Shown: positions 34,372 to 42,512 of the stretch, piece after piece | How positions within the stretch are numbered: the first letter of the stretch is position 1 | Layout: each line of letters opens with the position of its first letter | Assembly (NCBI GenBank): GCA_017883965.1 | Contig: JAFNKG010000008.1 | Coordinates: 1 to 58,091, forward strand | Direction of reading: 5' to 3' | From: Candidatus Methanophagales archaeon | GTDB lineage: Archaea; Halobacteriota; Syntropharchaeia; Alkanophagales; Methanospirareceae | Length of the DNA stretch: 58,091 bases | The notes under the pieces: generated by a model | What the model was told of the DNA's origin: nothing | The model's input: only the letters and a program-made list of their open reading frames with translations | Database searches by the model: none | Translations under genes and position numbers: made by a program

Positions 34372-35231
34372 TTTTCCATCTCCTCCTTTAAAACTTCTAA
34401 TGCCTTATCCAAAACATAAGGTTTCTCTCTTAGGTATCTTAATGCTTTCGATGTATCTAAAGATGAATCCTTTGGACGAGAGGCGACCCACTTCATCTCC
34501 TCCATGCTCGAAGGTGTTATCAAATCTCCATCCAACCCAAATTTATTCGCTATTCTTAAAGCAAAATCATATCGCGAAATTCTTGTTGCCCCCGCCAAAT
34601 GGAATATTCCCTTCAGCCCTCGCTCAGCTATTTCCAACAGCATCTTCGCCAGGTTCGTATTCAAAGTTGGAGTTATGTATTGGTCTGTAACAATGTTAAC
34701 CTTTTCACCGTTCTTAAGCTTGTTTAGAAGCCACAAAGCAAAATTGACCTTTCCACTTGCTGGCTTAGCACCATAGATAACGCAAGGTCTTACTATGCAA
34801 TCGCAATACCTCTCGCCCATTAGTTTCGTATATCCATAGTAATTTATGGGATTTGGCTCATCATCTTCTTTATACATCCCTTTATCTCCAGAGAATACAT
34901 AATCAGTTGAAACATACACGATAGAAGCACCTAATTCTTTTGCAATCTTCGCAACACTTCTTGTGCCTTCTGCATTAATCTCATAAGCCAACTCTTTATT
35001 AACTTCACACTCATCAACATTTGTCAAAGCGGCAGTATGAATTATTACTTCTGGTTCTATCTTGTAAATAACCTCTAAATCTGTATTTTTAACCAAATCA
35101 AATTTTACTGGCTCGCCAAATTCCAGCTTGCTGTGGCAGTACCCGGCATAAACTTCATATCCTCTGATCATTCCAATCTCCACAATTTTACTTCCAAGTA
35201 AACCGCTTCCACCGGTAATAAAAATCCTCAT
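34365..35231 (-). CDS. rfbD: dTDP-4-dehydrorhamnose reductase, 288 aa
   Basis: NAD(P)H-dependent reduction giving dTDP-rhamnose. FITGGSGLLGSKI at residues 3-15, STDYVFSGDKG near 105, and YYGYTKLMGE with the catalytic Tyr-Lys pair are all present, with a C-terminal substrate-binding region typical of RmlD. Immediately adjacent to rfbB and overlapping rfbC by 7 bases, so it is the third step of the pathway in the expected order. Confidence 0.93.
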   Translation of the reverse strand: MRIFITGGSGLLGSKIVEIGMIRGYEVYAGYCHSKLEFGEPVKFDLVKNTDLEVIYKIEPEVIIHTAALTNVDECEVNKELAYEINAEGTRSVAKIAKELGASIVYVSTDYVFSGDKGMYKEDDEPNPINYYGYTKLMGERYCDCIVRPCVIYGAKPASGKVNFALWLLNKLKNGEKVNIVTDQYITPTLNTNLAKMLLEIAERGLKGIFHLAGATRISRYDFALRIANKFGLDGDLITPSSMEEMKWVASRPKDSSLDTSKALRYLREKPYVLDKALEVLKEEMEKC

Positions 35232-36230
35232 TTACCACCTCAGCTTCCAGGGTGTCGGGTGTAAGACTTTTCCATCTGCTAAAGGTTTCCACCACCATTC
35301 ATTCTCCAAATACCATTCTACAGTCTCTTCCAATCCTTCTTTGAAGCTATGCTTAGGCTTCCATCCCAATTTCCTGATTTTTGATGAGTCCAAGCTGTAT
35401 CTTATATCATGTCCAGGTCTGTCCTCCACAAACTCTATTAAATCATGGTTATCCATAAATCTCAAAATCTCTGAAACTACTTCCAAGTTCGTTTTCTCTT
35501 CACCGCTTGAGATATTGTAGACCTCCTCCCTTTCACCTTTATCCAGAACTAAACGTATGGCCTCACAGTGGTCTTTAACATAAATCCAGTCCCTTACGTT
35601 CTTTCCAGTTCCGTAAATCGGTATCTTCTTATCCATCTTTGCTCTTATTATCGCCTTTGGAATTAATTTCTCCGGGAATTGATACATGCCATAATTGTTC
35701 GTGCATCTCGTAATTACAGCATCAAGCCCGTAAGTTCTGACATAAGCCAAGACGAGCACATCTCCAGCAGCTTTACTCGCTGAATACGGGGAAGAAGGTT
35801 TTAGCACATCATCTTCCTTAAAAGATCCATTCTCTATATCTCCATAAACCTCATCCGTGCTTATATGAACAAGCTTTGCCTCTGAATTGACTTTCCGCAT
35901 CTCCTCAAGTATTGTGTAAGTGCCGAGAATATTGCTTTCAATAAATGCATAAGGACTTGATATGCTTCTATCAACATGCGTCTCGGCAGCAAAGTTCACT
36001 ATTGCATCCATGCCTTTAACGAGCTCAGCTATTAGCCCATAATCGCAAATATCCCCTTTGACGAATCTGCAATCTAAATCTTTAAGATTATTCTCGTTGG
36101 AACCGTATTTTAAAGCATCAACAACAACGATTTCTGCAGCATTTATTCCAACATCTTCCACCATATATCTCACAAAATTACTCCCTATGAACCCCAACCC
36201 CCCAGTTACAAGTATCTTCATTTTTCTCAT
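35232..36230 (-). CDS. rfbB: dTDP-glucose 4,6-dehydratase, 332 aa
   Basis: Converts dTDP-glucose to dTDP-4-keto-6-deoxyglucose with bound NAD. VTGGLGFIGSNFVRYM near residue 8, HISTDEVYGD with catalytic residues near 122, and YSASKAAGD are the signatures; the C-terminal FVEDRPGHDIRYSLD is diagnostic for RmlB. ATG 36230 or 36221 could be the start. Separated from rfbA by one base. Confidence 0.95.
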   Translation of the reverse strand: MRKMKILVTGGLGFIGSNFVRYMVEDVGINAAEIVVVDALKYGSNENNLKDLDCRFVKGDICDYGLIAELVKGMDAIVNFAAETHVDRSISSPYAFIESNILGTYTILEEMRKVNSEAKLVHISTDEVYGDIENGSFKEDDVLKPSSPYSASKAAGDVLVLAYVRTYGLDAVITRCTNNYGMYQFPEKLIPKAIIRAKMDKKIPIYGTGKNVRDWIYVKDHCEAIRLVLDKGEREEVYNISSGEEKTNLEVVSEILRFMDNHDLIEFVEDRPGHDIRYSLDSSKIRKLGWKPKHSFKEGLEETVEWYLENEWWWKPLADGKVLHPTPWKLRW

Positions 36231-36231
36231 C

Positions 36232-37293
36232 TCATCCCACGATTTCTGAGTTATCTCCTACGATTAGCTTTCTGCCATTTGGCAATTCCACTTTCCTCCT
36301 TATCTTCACCTCCTTTCCTATTAAACTCTCCACAATCCTTCCTCCTCCCATTATCTCTGATTTCTCCATTACAATCGAATCTTCTATCTCTGTATCTTCG
36401 ATTACACATTCGTTTCCAATGCTCATGTAGGGCCCTATGTAAGAATTTCTTATCATGCAATCTTTCCCGATTACAGCCGGTCCCTTAATAATGCTGTCTT
36501 TAATCTCTACTCCCTTTTTGATAATAACCCTTCCAATTATTCTTGAGTTCTCTGCTGTCCCTTCGTTTTTCGTTTGAATGTCATCCAGAATCAACCTATT
36601 GGCTTCTAAGATATCTTCAGTTTTCCCTGTATCTTTCCACCAACCATTTACCTTTGTCCATCCCACCTCATATCCATTATCAATCAGCCATTGAATTGTA
36701 TCTGTAATCTCAAGCTCATTCCTCCATGAAGGTTTTATATTCTTGCAAGCTTCTAATATGATCGGCTTGAAGAAGTAAATGCCAACTAAAGCCAAATTGC
36801 TCGGCGGTTCCCTTGGTTTTTCAACGAGTCTTTTAATTGTTCCATTGCTGTTAAGCTCAGCAACTCCAAACTGCTCTGGATTTTCAACATCTGTAAGCAT
36901 TATACTCGCATCATAATTATTTTTTTCAAACTCCTTTGCATGTTCTACAATTCCTTCTCTTAAAATATTATCGCCTAAATACATGACAAAATCTTCATCT
37001 AAAAATTCTTCTGCAACAAGGATTGCATGCGCTAATCCTTTTGGTTCGTCTTGATAGATGAATTCGATTTTCGATTCCCAATTTGCAGATTTAACAGTCT
37101 CCATAACCTGCTCTTTATTTGGTCCCACGATGATTCCTATCTCTCTAACTCCTGCTTCAAGCACGTCTTCAATGGCGTAGAATAGAATGGGTTTGTTTGC
37201 AACAGGGATTAACTGCTTCTGTTGAGAGTATGTTAGAGGGCGGAGCCTTGTTCCATGTCCACCCGATAGAATTAGTCCTTTCATTTCTCTCAC
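36232..37293 (-). CDS. rfbA: Glucose-1-phosphate thymidylyltransferase, archaeal long form, 353 aa
   Basis: Makes dTDP-glucose from glucose-1-phosphate and dTTP. The nucleotidyltransferase domain begins LILSGGHGTRLRPLTYSQQK; MYLGDNILREG holds the metal Asp. Unlike bacterial RmlA (about 290 residues), it carries a C-terminal left-handed beta-helix of hexapeptide repeats (about residues 245-345: IIGRVIIKKGVEIKDS, MIRNSYIGPYMSIG), as in archaeal and long-form enzymes. GGTGAGAG precedes the start; a TATA-like box is at 37331-37343. First gene of the rhamnose operon. Confidence 0.93.
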   Translation of the reverse strand: MREMKGLILSGGHGTRLRPLTYSQQKQLIPVANKPILFYAIEDVLEAGVREIGIIVGPNKEQVMETVKSANWESKIEFIYQDEPKGLAHAILVAEEFLDEDFVMYLGDNILREGIVEHAKEFEKNNYDASIMLTDVENPEQFGVAELNSNGTIKRLVEKPREPPSNLALVGIYFFKPIILEACKNIKPSWRNELEITDTIQWLIDNGYEVGWTKVNGWWKDTGKTEDILEANRLILDDIQTKNEGTAENSRIIGRVIIKKGVEIKDSIIKGPAVIGKDCMIRNSYIGPYMSIGNECVIEDTEIEDSIVMEKSEIMGGGRIVESLIGKEVKIRRKVELPNGRKLIVGDNSEIVG

Positions 37294-37330
37294 CTTTTAT
37301 TTTTAAATTCCCACTGTTGATAGACACGGT

Positions 37331-37343
37331 AAATTTAAATAAT
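37331..37343 (-). promoter_or_regulatory. TATA-like box of the rfb operon
   Basis: ATTATTTAAATTT on the minus strand, about 44 bases upstream of the rfbA start and followed by a GGTGAGAG ribosome-binding site. Confidence 0.5.
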
Positions 37344-37381
37344 AATCTCCACATATCCGCAATATAAAAACCTTTCTATTC

Positions 37382-38041
37382 CTATTCCATAACTCCATCC
37401 GTAGTTACCACCGCCCATATCTCTCCAAACTGAACACTATAATCTTTTATTTTCAATCCCACCTCTCTCAACTCTCCATCAAAGCTTTCAAGCGTATACT
37501 CAACAGAATGCTCCTTATCCAGCCGATAATCCAATTTCATTTCTTTTTTATACAATGTTATCCAATCTCTATTCATCATTGGAACTCGTATTAATAACTT
37601 TGCTGCTTTCCCCTTCAACCTCTTCAAAAATTCTTCTCTATTCTCGATATGCTCAAGAACATTTGACATGATGATGACATCAAATTTCTCACCCGGTAAA
37701 TCTTTTAATGCATCACCGCAGATGTATTCTACATTCTCCCTTGAATACCTCTCTTTGGCGACGGAAATATTCTTCTCACTCAAATCAATTCCTACAACTC
37801 TCTTCGCTTTATTCGCAACATCATAACTCAAAGCGCCATTACCACAACCTATATCCAGAACGACATCGTTTCCATCAACATTATCCACAAAGAATTTGTG
37901 ATAGTTCATCAATCGATGTTTTGGATGTAATCCATCATCCTCTACTCTTTGCGATAAAAAGCCCACCACTCTATAAGAAAAGCTGTGTATCCCTAAGAGG
38001 ATTTTAATTATGCCAAGTGTTATCCTTTTACCTGGTTGCAT
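37382..38041 (-). CDS. SAM-dependent methyltransferase, 219 aa
   Basis: Class I methyltransferase: VVLDIGCGNGALSYDVANKA near residue 58, GIDLSEKNISVAKERY, CGDALKDLPGEKFDVIIMSN, VLEHIENREEFL. A hydrophilic N-terminus of about 35 residues precedes the fold. Its start overlaps the end of the upstream GT4 gene by 14 bases, so the transferase and methyltransferase are coupled and may act on the same sugar. Target not known. Confidence 0.83.
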   Translation of the reverse strand: MQPGKRITLGIIKILLGIHSFSYRVVGFLSQRVEDDGLHPKHRLMNYHKFFVDNVDGNDVVLDIGCGNGALSYDVANKAKRVVGIDLSEKNISVAKERYSRENVEYICGDALKDLPGEKFDVIIMSNVLEHIENREEFLKRLKGKAAKLLIRVPMMNRDWITLYKKEMKLDYRLDKEHSVEYTLESFDGELREVGLKIKDYSVQFGEIWAVVTTDGVME

Positions 38042-39152
38042 GCACCAATTCCTCCAATAACTTCAATTCGCTTTTTACTATGATTTCCAAAGCATACGTT
38101 TCAAGTATAGTTTTCCTCGCATTGTATCCTATCCTATTTCTGAGTTCGTCATGTGCCATCACAGTTGTTATCGCTTCTCTTATAGATTCAGCCGAGGTCT
38201 CACACAAATACCCAGTTTCTCCATGTGTTATTACTTCTTTTATCCCAATAACCTTTGTTCCTATTACTGGCAGCCCACAAGCCATCGCTTCCAACAGCGT
38301 TTTTGGATTGCCTTCATAGAAAGAAGGCTGTATAAAAATCTCTGATTTATTCAATTCCATCGGCAATTTCTCGTTTGGAATGACACCACGGAACACAACA
38401 TTTGTTATTTTCTCTTCCTTCACTTTCTTCTTCAACATATCCTCTAACGGACCTTTTCCAATCAATACAAGCTTCACATTCAAACCCTTTACAGCATCTA
38501 TTAGCGAAAACAAATTCTTTTCCGTATCAAGCCTTCCAACAAATATTATCATTCCGTCATGCTTTTCTATTTCAAGCGGTTTAAAAGTTTCTGTGTCCAC
38601 ATAATTTGGAATAACAGCTATCTTTTCCTGCTTTATTTTATCTCTCTCTATTATAAAATTCTTAATACTATGAGATGTTACTATTATTTTATCTGCCTGT
38701 TTATAAGCAAAAAATTCGAGTATTGAAGCAACAAAACTCAATAAATTTTTACCTTTCTTCTTTAAAGTTGATGAATATTGATAACCATGTCTTACAATTA
38801 ACTTTTTCCTGAATAAAATCTTTGCTATGACCGCAGTCCAGGAACCCAACAACTGATTCGTTTTATAGATGTCCGCATTTTTCATCACTTTTCTATGAAT
38901 GAAAGGTGCAAGGAAGCTATAAATAAAGAGTTTTCTTCTTCTCGTGTTATGCAAAATCTCAATGTTAGGCGCAAGAAAATTTTTGTATTCACTTTCTTCC
39001 TCACCCCCATACGTTAAAAAATATATCTTATCAAAGCGCTTCGCAAGTTCGTTATATATTCTTACTTCTCTGGATAACATTCCCCCCTCTGACCATTTCT
39101 TTAGTGACATTCCTGCCGTAAAGAATAAAACAAGTTTTTTATCGCTTAGCAT
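38028..39152 (-). CDS. GT4-family glycosyltransferase, 374 aa
   Basis: GT-B retaining transferase. The donor domain shows IIFVGRLDTEKNLFSLIDA near 205, VLIGKGPLEDML, and PSFYEGNPKTLLEAMACGLP with an E-x7-E-like pair. The N-terminal half contains a weakly hydrophobic FIYSFLAPFI segment, possibly for membrane contact. Divergent from the methyltransferase gene at 39198; the AT-rich 45 bases between contain a palindromic TATA-like TACTTAAATACTT (39163-39175) usable in both directions. Confidence 0.87.
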   Translation of the reverse strand: MLSDKKLVLFFTAGMSLKKWSEGGMLSREVRIYNELAKRFDKIYFLTYGGEEESEYKNFLAPNIEILHNTRRRKLFIYSFLAPFIHRKVMKNADIYKTNQLLGSWTAVIAKILFRKKLIVRHGYQYSSTLKKKGKNLLSFVASILEFFAYKQADKIIVTSHSIKNFIIERDKIKQEKIAVIPNYVDTETFKPLEIEKHDGMIIFVGRLDTEKNLFSLIDAVKGLNVKLVLIGKGPLEDMLKKKVKEEKITNVVFRGVIPNEKLPMELNKSEIFIQPSFYEGNPKTLLEAMACGLPVIGTKVIGIKEVITHGETGYLCETSAESIREAITTVMAHDELRNRIGYNARKTILETYALEIIVKSELKLLEELVHATR

Positions 39153-39162
39153 GGTTATTTAA

Positions 39163-39175
39163 TACTTAAATACTT
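39163..39175. promoter_or_regulatory. Palindromic TATA-like box between divergent genes
   Basis: TACTTAAATACTT lies 11-23 bases from the minus-strand ATG (39152) and 23-35 bases from the plus-strand ATG (39198), so one AT box could serve both. Confidence 0.4.
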
Positions 39176-39197
39176 ACTTAGAGGTATAAATATCGTG

Positions 39198-39821
39198 ATG
39201 AGATTACAACACTACAACTCAAGAGAAGAACGTGCAGACTACACGTACAAAAAGTATGGCAGGTTCCTACAAGGGCGCCTATTAGATGTTGGATGCGGAG
39301 ATGCATACCTCAGAGAGCTTGTTAGTAGCGAATACGTTGGAATAGACATTGCAGGGAATCCAGATGTGATCTTTGATTTCGAACAAGGAAAATTGCCATT
39401 TTGGGATAATAGCTTCGATTGTGTTGTTTGCACTGATGTGCTTGAACACTTGGAAAAAATACATGGTATATTTTTCGAACTCGCAAGAGTTACAAGAAAA
39501 TACGTGATAATAAGCCTGCTAAATAACTGGAATCCTCTGTTTAGAAATATTTTAAAAGGAGAAACCGCCTCGAAATTTTATGGATTGCCCGTAGAGAAGC
39601 CAAAAGATAGGCATAAATGGTTCTTCAATTATGAAGAGGCAAAGAATTTTATTTACGGGATGGCGGAGAAAGCGGAGATGAAAGTGATAATCTGTGAGCC
39701 TTATTCTCATTTTGAGCAAAGGAGACCTTTTATAAACTTCTTTTGCAAAAAAATCCTCAATGAGAAGAGATATAACAACATATTCGTATTAGCTCTACGG
39801 GCAGTTTTGGAGAAGAAATGA
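39198..39821 (+). CDS. SAM-dependent methyltransferase, 207 aa
   Basis: Class I methyltransferase with LLDVGCGDAYLREL near residue 30, YVGIDIAGNPDV, LPFWDNSFDCVVCTDVLEHL, then a less conserved C-terminal half ending in basic residues. ATG 39198 is preferred over the GTG at 39195; GAGGT lies upstream. It overlaps the following GT2 gene by 4 bases (ATGA), so the two form a small operon. Confidence 0.82.
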   Translation: MRLQHYNSREERADYTYKKYGRFLQGRLLDVGCGDAYLRELVSSEYVGIDIAGNPDVIFDFEQGKLPFWDNSFDCVVCTDVLEHLEKIHGIFFELARVTRKYVIISLLNNWNPLFRNILKGETASKFYGLPVEKPKDRHKWFFNYEEAKNFIYGMAEKAEMKVIICEPYSHFEQRRPFINFFCKKILNEKRYNNIFVLALRAVLEKK

Positions 39822-40795
39822 CCCCGAAAATGAGTGTGTTAATGTCAGTATATAATGGAGAAAAACATCTCAGCGAGTCAATAGAGAGCATCCTCAATCA
39901 AACATTTACCGATTTTGAGTTTATTATCGTCAATGATGGCTCATCGGATTCATCGCCTGAGATAATTGAGAGTTATAGTGATGAAAGAATTCAAATCATA
40001 AATAATGAAGAGAATATTGGCTTGACGAAGTCCTTGAATAAAGCAATAAAACAAGCTCGTGGAGAATACATTGCAAGGCAGGATGCTGATGATATATCCT
40101 TACCAAATAGACTTGAACTACAACTTGAATTTCTCGAAAGATATCCAGAAGTTGCACTCCTCGGCACAGGGATTTATGTAATAGACGAGAATGGAGATGC
40201 AATCGAGAAGAGGATAATGCATCCCAATCCAAAAAAGAGTTTGTTGAAAGGAAACAGGTTCATTCATGGCTCGGTGATGTTTAGAAAATCGGCTATTGAT
40301 GAGTTTGGAGCATATAACGAAACTTTGAGATACTCTCAAGATTACGAATTATGGCTAAGGATGTCTAAAAAACACAATGTGCGAAATTTAACAGCGCCAT
40401 TATACAAGTTAAGAATGCATAGAGGTAGCATATTGTCCAAGAATATAGAAGAGCAACAGATGTATGCTGTACTGGCACGAAAATTGACACTGAACGAGAT
40501 AAAAGAAGCGACTTTGCTCAATTTGCAGGAGCATCCTTCAAATTTCTATCAGATTTTAAACAGAAGCGACAAAATGATGTTCCATAAAGCCGTTGCCTAT
40601 AACCATGCGCAGAATAATGATTTGCCCTCTCTTAGAAGAGAATGTTTTAAAGTGTTTAAATTGAATCCATTCGATTTAGAAAATGACCTCTATCTTCTAT
40701 CCGCTCTCTTAGGGATAAGATGTGTCCGGTTTATACATCAATTGTATAGATACGCAAGATATTACTCATACAAGCTATTTAAATTTGAAATATGA
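39818..40795 (+). CDS. GT2-family glycosyltransferase, 325 aa
   Basis: GT-A transferase: VLMSVYNGEKHLSESIESIL at the N-terminus, IIVNDGSSDSSPEII, and RQDADDISLPNRL with the DxD metal motif near residue 94. The C-terminal third is helical and basic without a clear membrane helix. Coupled to the upstream methyltransferase. Its 3' end overlaps by about 20 bases a minus-strand fragment of a different GT2 gene. Confidence 0.88.
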   Translation: MTPKMSVLMSVYNGEKHLSESIESILNQTFTDFEFIIVNDGSSDSSPEIIESYSDERIQIINNEENIGLTKSLNKAIKQARGEYIARQDADDISLPNRLELQLEFLERYPEVALLGTGIYVIDENGDAIEKRIMHPNPKKSLLKGNRFIHGSVMFRKSAIDEFGAYNETLRYSQDYELWLRMSKKHNVRNLTAPLYKLRMHRGSILSKNIEEQQMYAVLARKLTLNEIKEATLLNLQEHPSNFYQILNRSDKMMFHKAVAYNHAQNNDLPSLRRECFKVFKLNPFDLENDLYLLSALLGIRCVRFIHQLYRYARYYSYKLFKFEI

Positions 40796-41017
40796 GCTTA
40801 AAGCCTTAAATGCATACCCTAAACCCGCTGCAGAAGTAAAAACAAGCAGAAACACCAACTGCCCGAATGCAACCACCGATTTCGCCTTAACCCGCTCAGC
40901 AATGCTTCCAAATAAGCTCTTCACAAATTCCTTCTCCTCGCTTATCGAATACCCGAGCTCCTGCATCACTCTTTTCGAGTATCCCTGCCAAAAAGCTCGT
41001 CTCAAAAGAAAGCTTGG
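40775..41017 (-). pseudogene. 3'-end fragment of a GT2 glycosyltransferase gene
   Basis: About 80 residues (LLRRAFWQGYSKRVM ... AGLGYAFKALSSYF) closely match the C-terminus of the intact GT2 at 44039-45049, including its terminal hydrophobic segment. Homology stops near 41017. The fragment lies in the same orientation as the intact gene and on the other side of the two ATPase genes, making a direct repeat of about 240 bp around them. Confidence 0.85.
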
Positions 41018-41049
41018 CCAAAGAATATATTTGTTTTTCTTTTAGCACA

Positions 41050-41118
41050 GTGGGGCTCTGCCCCACGACCCCGCAAGCCCTGTAAGGGCTTAGTTTTCTT
41101 TTTCTTAAAAAGAAAAAG
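41050..41118. repeat. Three consecutive hairpins, terminator-like
   Basis: GTGGGGC/GCCCCAC (41050-41066), AAGCCCT/AGGGCTT (41075-41091) and CTTTTTCTT/AAGAAAAAG (41098-41118) are perfect inverted repeats in a row. They lie between a gene fragment and the end of an ATPase gene and could end transcription from either side. Confidence 0.6.
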
Positions 41119-41136
41119 TGTTTGAAAAACTCATTT

Positions 41137-42501
41137 TCATTCTTTTTGTATATCCACAAGGTCATAGCAGAGGTATCCTTCCTCCTTTAATTTTTCTTTT
41201 CCTTCTAATCTCTTTGCAATCAGCCCAAAATGTTCCATCCTCTCTCCTTTATTCCAATCAACAAATTTGGATTTCTCTTCCAATTCCGCCAGAATCCCCC
41301 TCGCTCTCTCCAATTCCAAATCACTCCATTTTACCTCGAAAAATGCTATCTCTTTACTTTCTTCATTTAATACAACCAAGTCAATCTCTTTATCTTTTTG
41401 CCACCATCTTCCTATTTTTTGAAATCTGAATGGTTTTTTCTCTACCAAAAATTCCATTGCAATCTTTTCAAAGGTAAATCCTAAATAGGAATTGAATTCT
41501 CGCTTAAAATCTGACCACGCACCTTCTATCTCCCACGTTTCAATCTCAGAGAAGTACCTTGAAATAAATCTGAACCAGAACTCAAAGAAATTATCCCTCA
41601 TTCTATAAGTCCCCCGTATTCTTCTCTTATCCAGCACAGAATGTTCCTTCCTCACAAATCCTATATCCTCCAGCACGGACAGATATGAAGAGACATCTTT
41701 TGCTTGAAGGTAACTGTAATTTGCTATCTCAACGACCTTTGTATGTCCCACAGAAATTGCCTCAAGAATCTGGAAATATGTCTCTGGCTCTCTTAATTCC
41801 TCCTCAAGTATTAATTTCGGCTCACGAAACAAAAAGCTTTCAGGATTAAAGATATTTTCTTTTATTTCTTCTTCCACATCAAATCCCCAAAAAAATTCTA
41901 AATACTTGGGAATACCGTCACAAACAGCATAAATCTTTACCAAATCCTCTATCTTCGCCCCCGGGAACCACTCACGCAAATCCCTGAATCTCAAAGGTTG
42001 TAGAAATATTTGCCCGGTGCTTCTACCATACAATGGGGATTTATGCCCCAAAACACGCTTCTTCATCATGCTAACAGCAGACCCTGAGAGAATGAGCATT
42101 ATCTCTTTCTCTGACAGAATTTCATCTACAATAGTCTGAAATTCCGCAATAATATCGCTCTTCTTAATCAAATATGAGAATTCATCTATAACAACAGCCA
42201 GCCCTTTTTTGTTCTGTTTGGCTATGAACCCGAAACACTCTGAAAAACTATTAAAATTAGGATTTGGTATCTCAAAGTATTCTCCTATCGCTTTATTAAA
42301 TTTTGATAGGTTATACTGCCATCTTCTCTCCTCACAGAGCAGGAATATATTCTCCTTATCCTTTACAAATTCCTTTAGTAATCTGCTCTTCCCTGTCCTT
42401 CTCCTGCCGGAAACGATGATAAACTCAAACCCTTTCTCCTTGTATTTCTTATCCAAAAATTCGAGTTCCTTTCTTCTATCAATAAACTCTTTTCGGAACA
42501 T
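41137..42501 (-). CDS. Archaeal AAA ATPase with DUF234-like C-terminus, 454 aa
   Basis: ATPase of the archaeal STAND-like 'ATPase_2' group. Walker A VSGRRRTGKSRLLKEF near residues 30-45, Walker B AVVIDEFSYLI near 100, then a winged-helix region (VEIANYSYLQAKDVSSYLSVL) and a C-terminal domain with FFEVKWSDLELERA, where D-x(n)-E-V-K resembles a PD-(D/E)XK nuclease core. Role unknown; such proteins are common, often multicopy, in archaea. Its last ~88 codons are almost identical in DNA to those of the next gene (42513-43898). A TATA-like box at 42521-42534 suggests a leaderless transcript. Confidence 0.87.
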   Translation of the reverse strand: MFRKEFIDRRKELEFLDKKYKEKGFEFIIVSGRRRTGKSRLLKEFVKDKENIFLLCEERRWQYNLSKFNKAIGEYFEIPNPNFNSFSECFGFIAKQNKKGLAVVIDEFSYLIKKSDIIAEFQTIVDEILSEKEIMLILSGSAVSMMKKRVLGHKSPLYGRSTGQIFLQPLRFRDLREWFPGAKIEDLVKIYAVCDGIPKYLEFFWGFDVEEEIKENIFNPESFLFREPKLILEEELREPETYFQILEAISVGHTKVVEIANYSYLQAKDVSSYLSVLEDIGFVRKEHSVLDKRRIRGTYRMRDNFFEFWFRFISRYFSEIETWEIEGAWSDFKREFNSYLGFTFEKIAMEFLVEKKPFRFQKIGRWWQKDKEIDLVVLNEESKEIAFFEVKWSDLELERARGILAELEEKSKFVDWNKGERMEHFGLIAKRLEGKEKLKEEGYLCYDLVDIQKE

Positions 42502-42512
42502 AATTATATAAT

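Noticed and set aside
40896-41165. Minus-strand frame of 89 codons
   Set aside because: Out of frame with the GT2 fragment and covers the hairpin cluster; no protein pattern.
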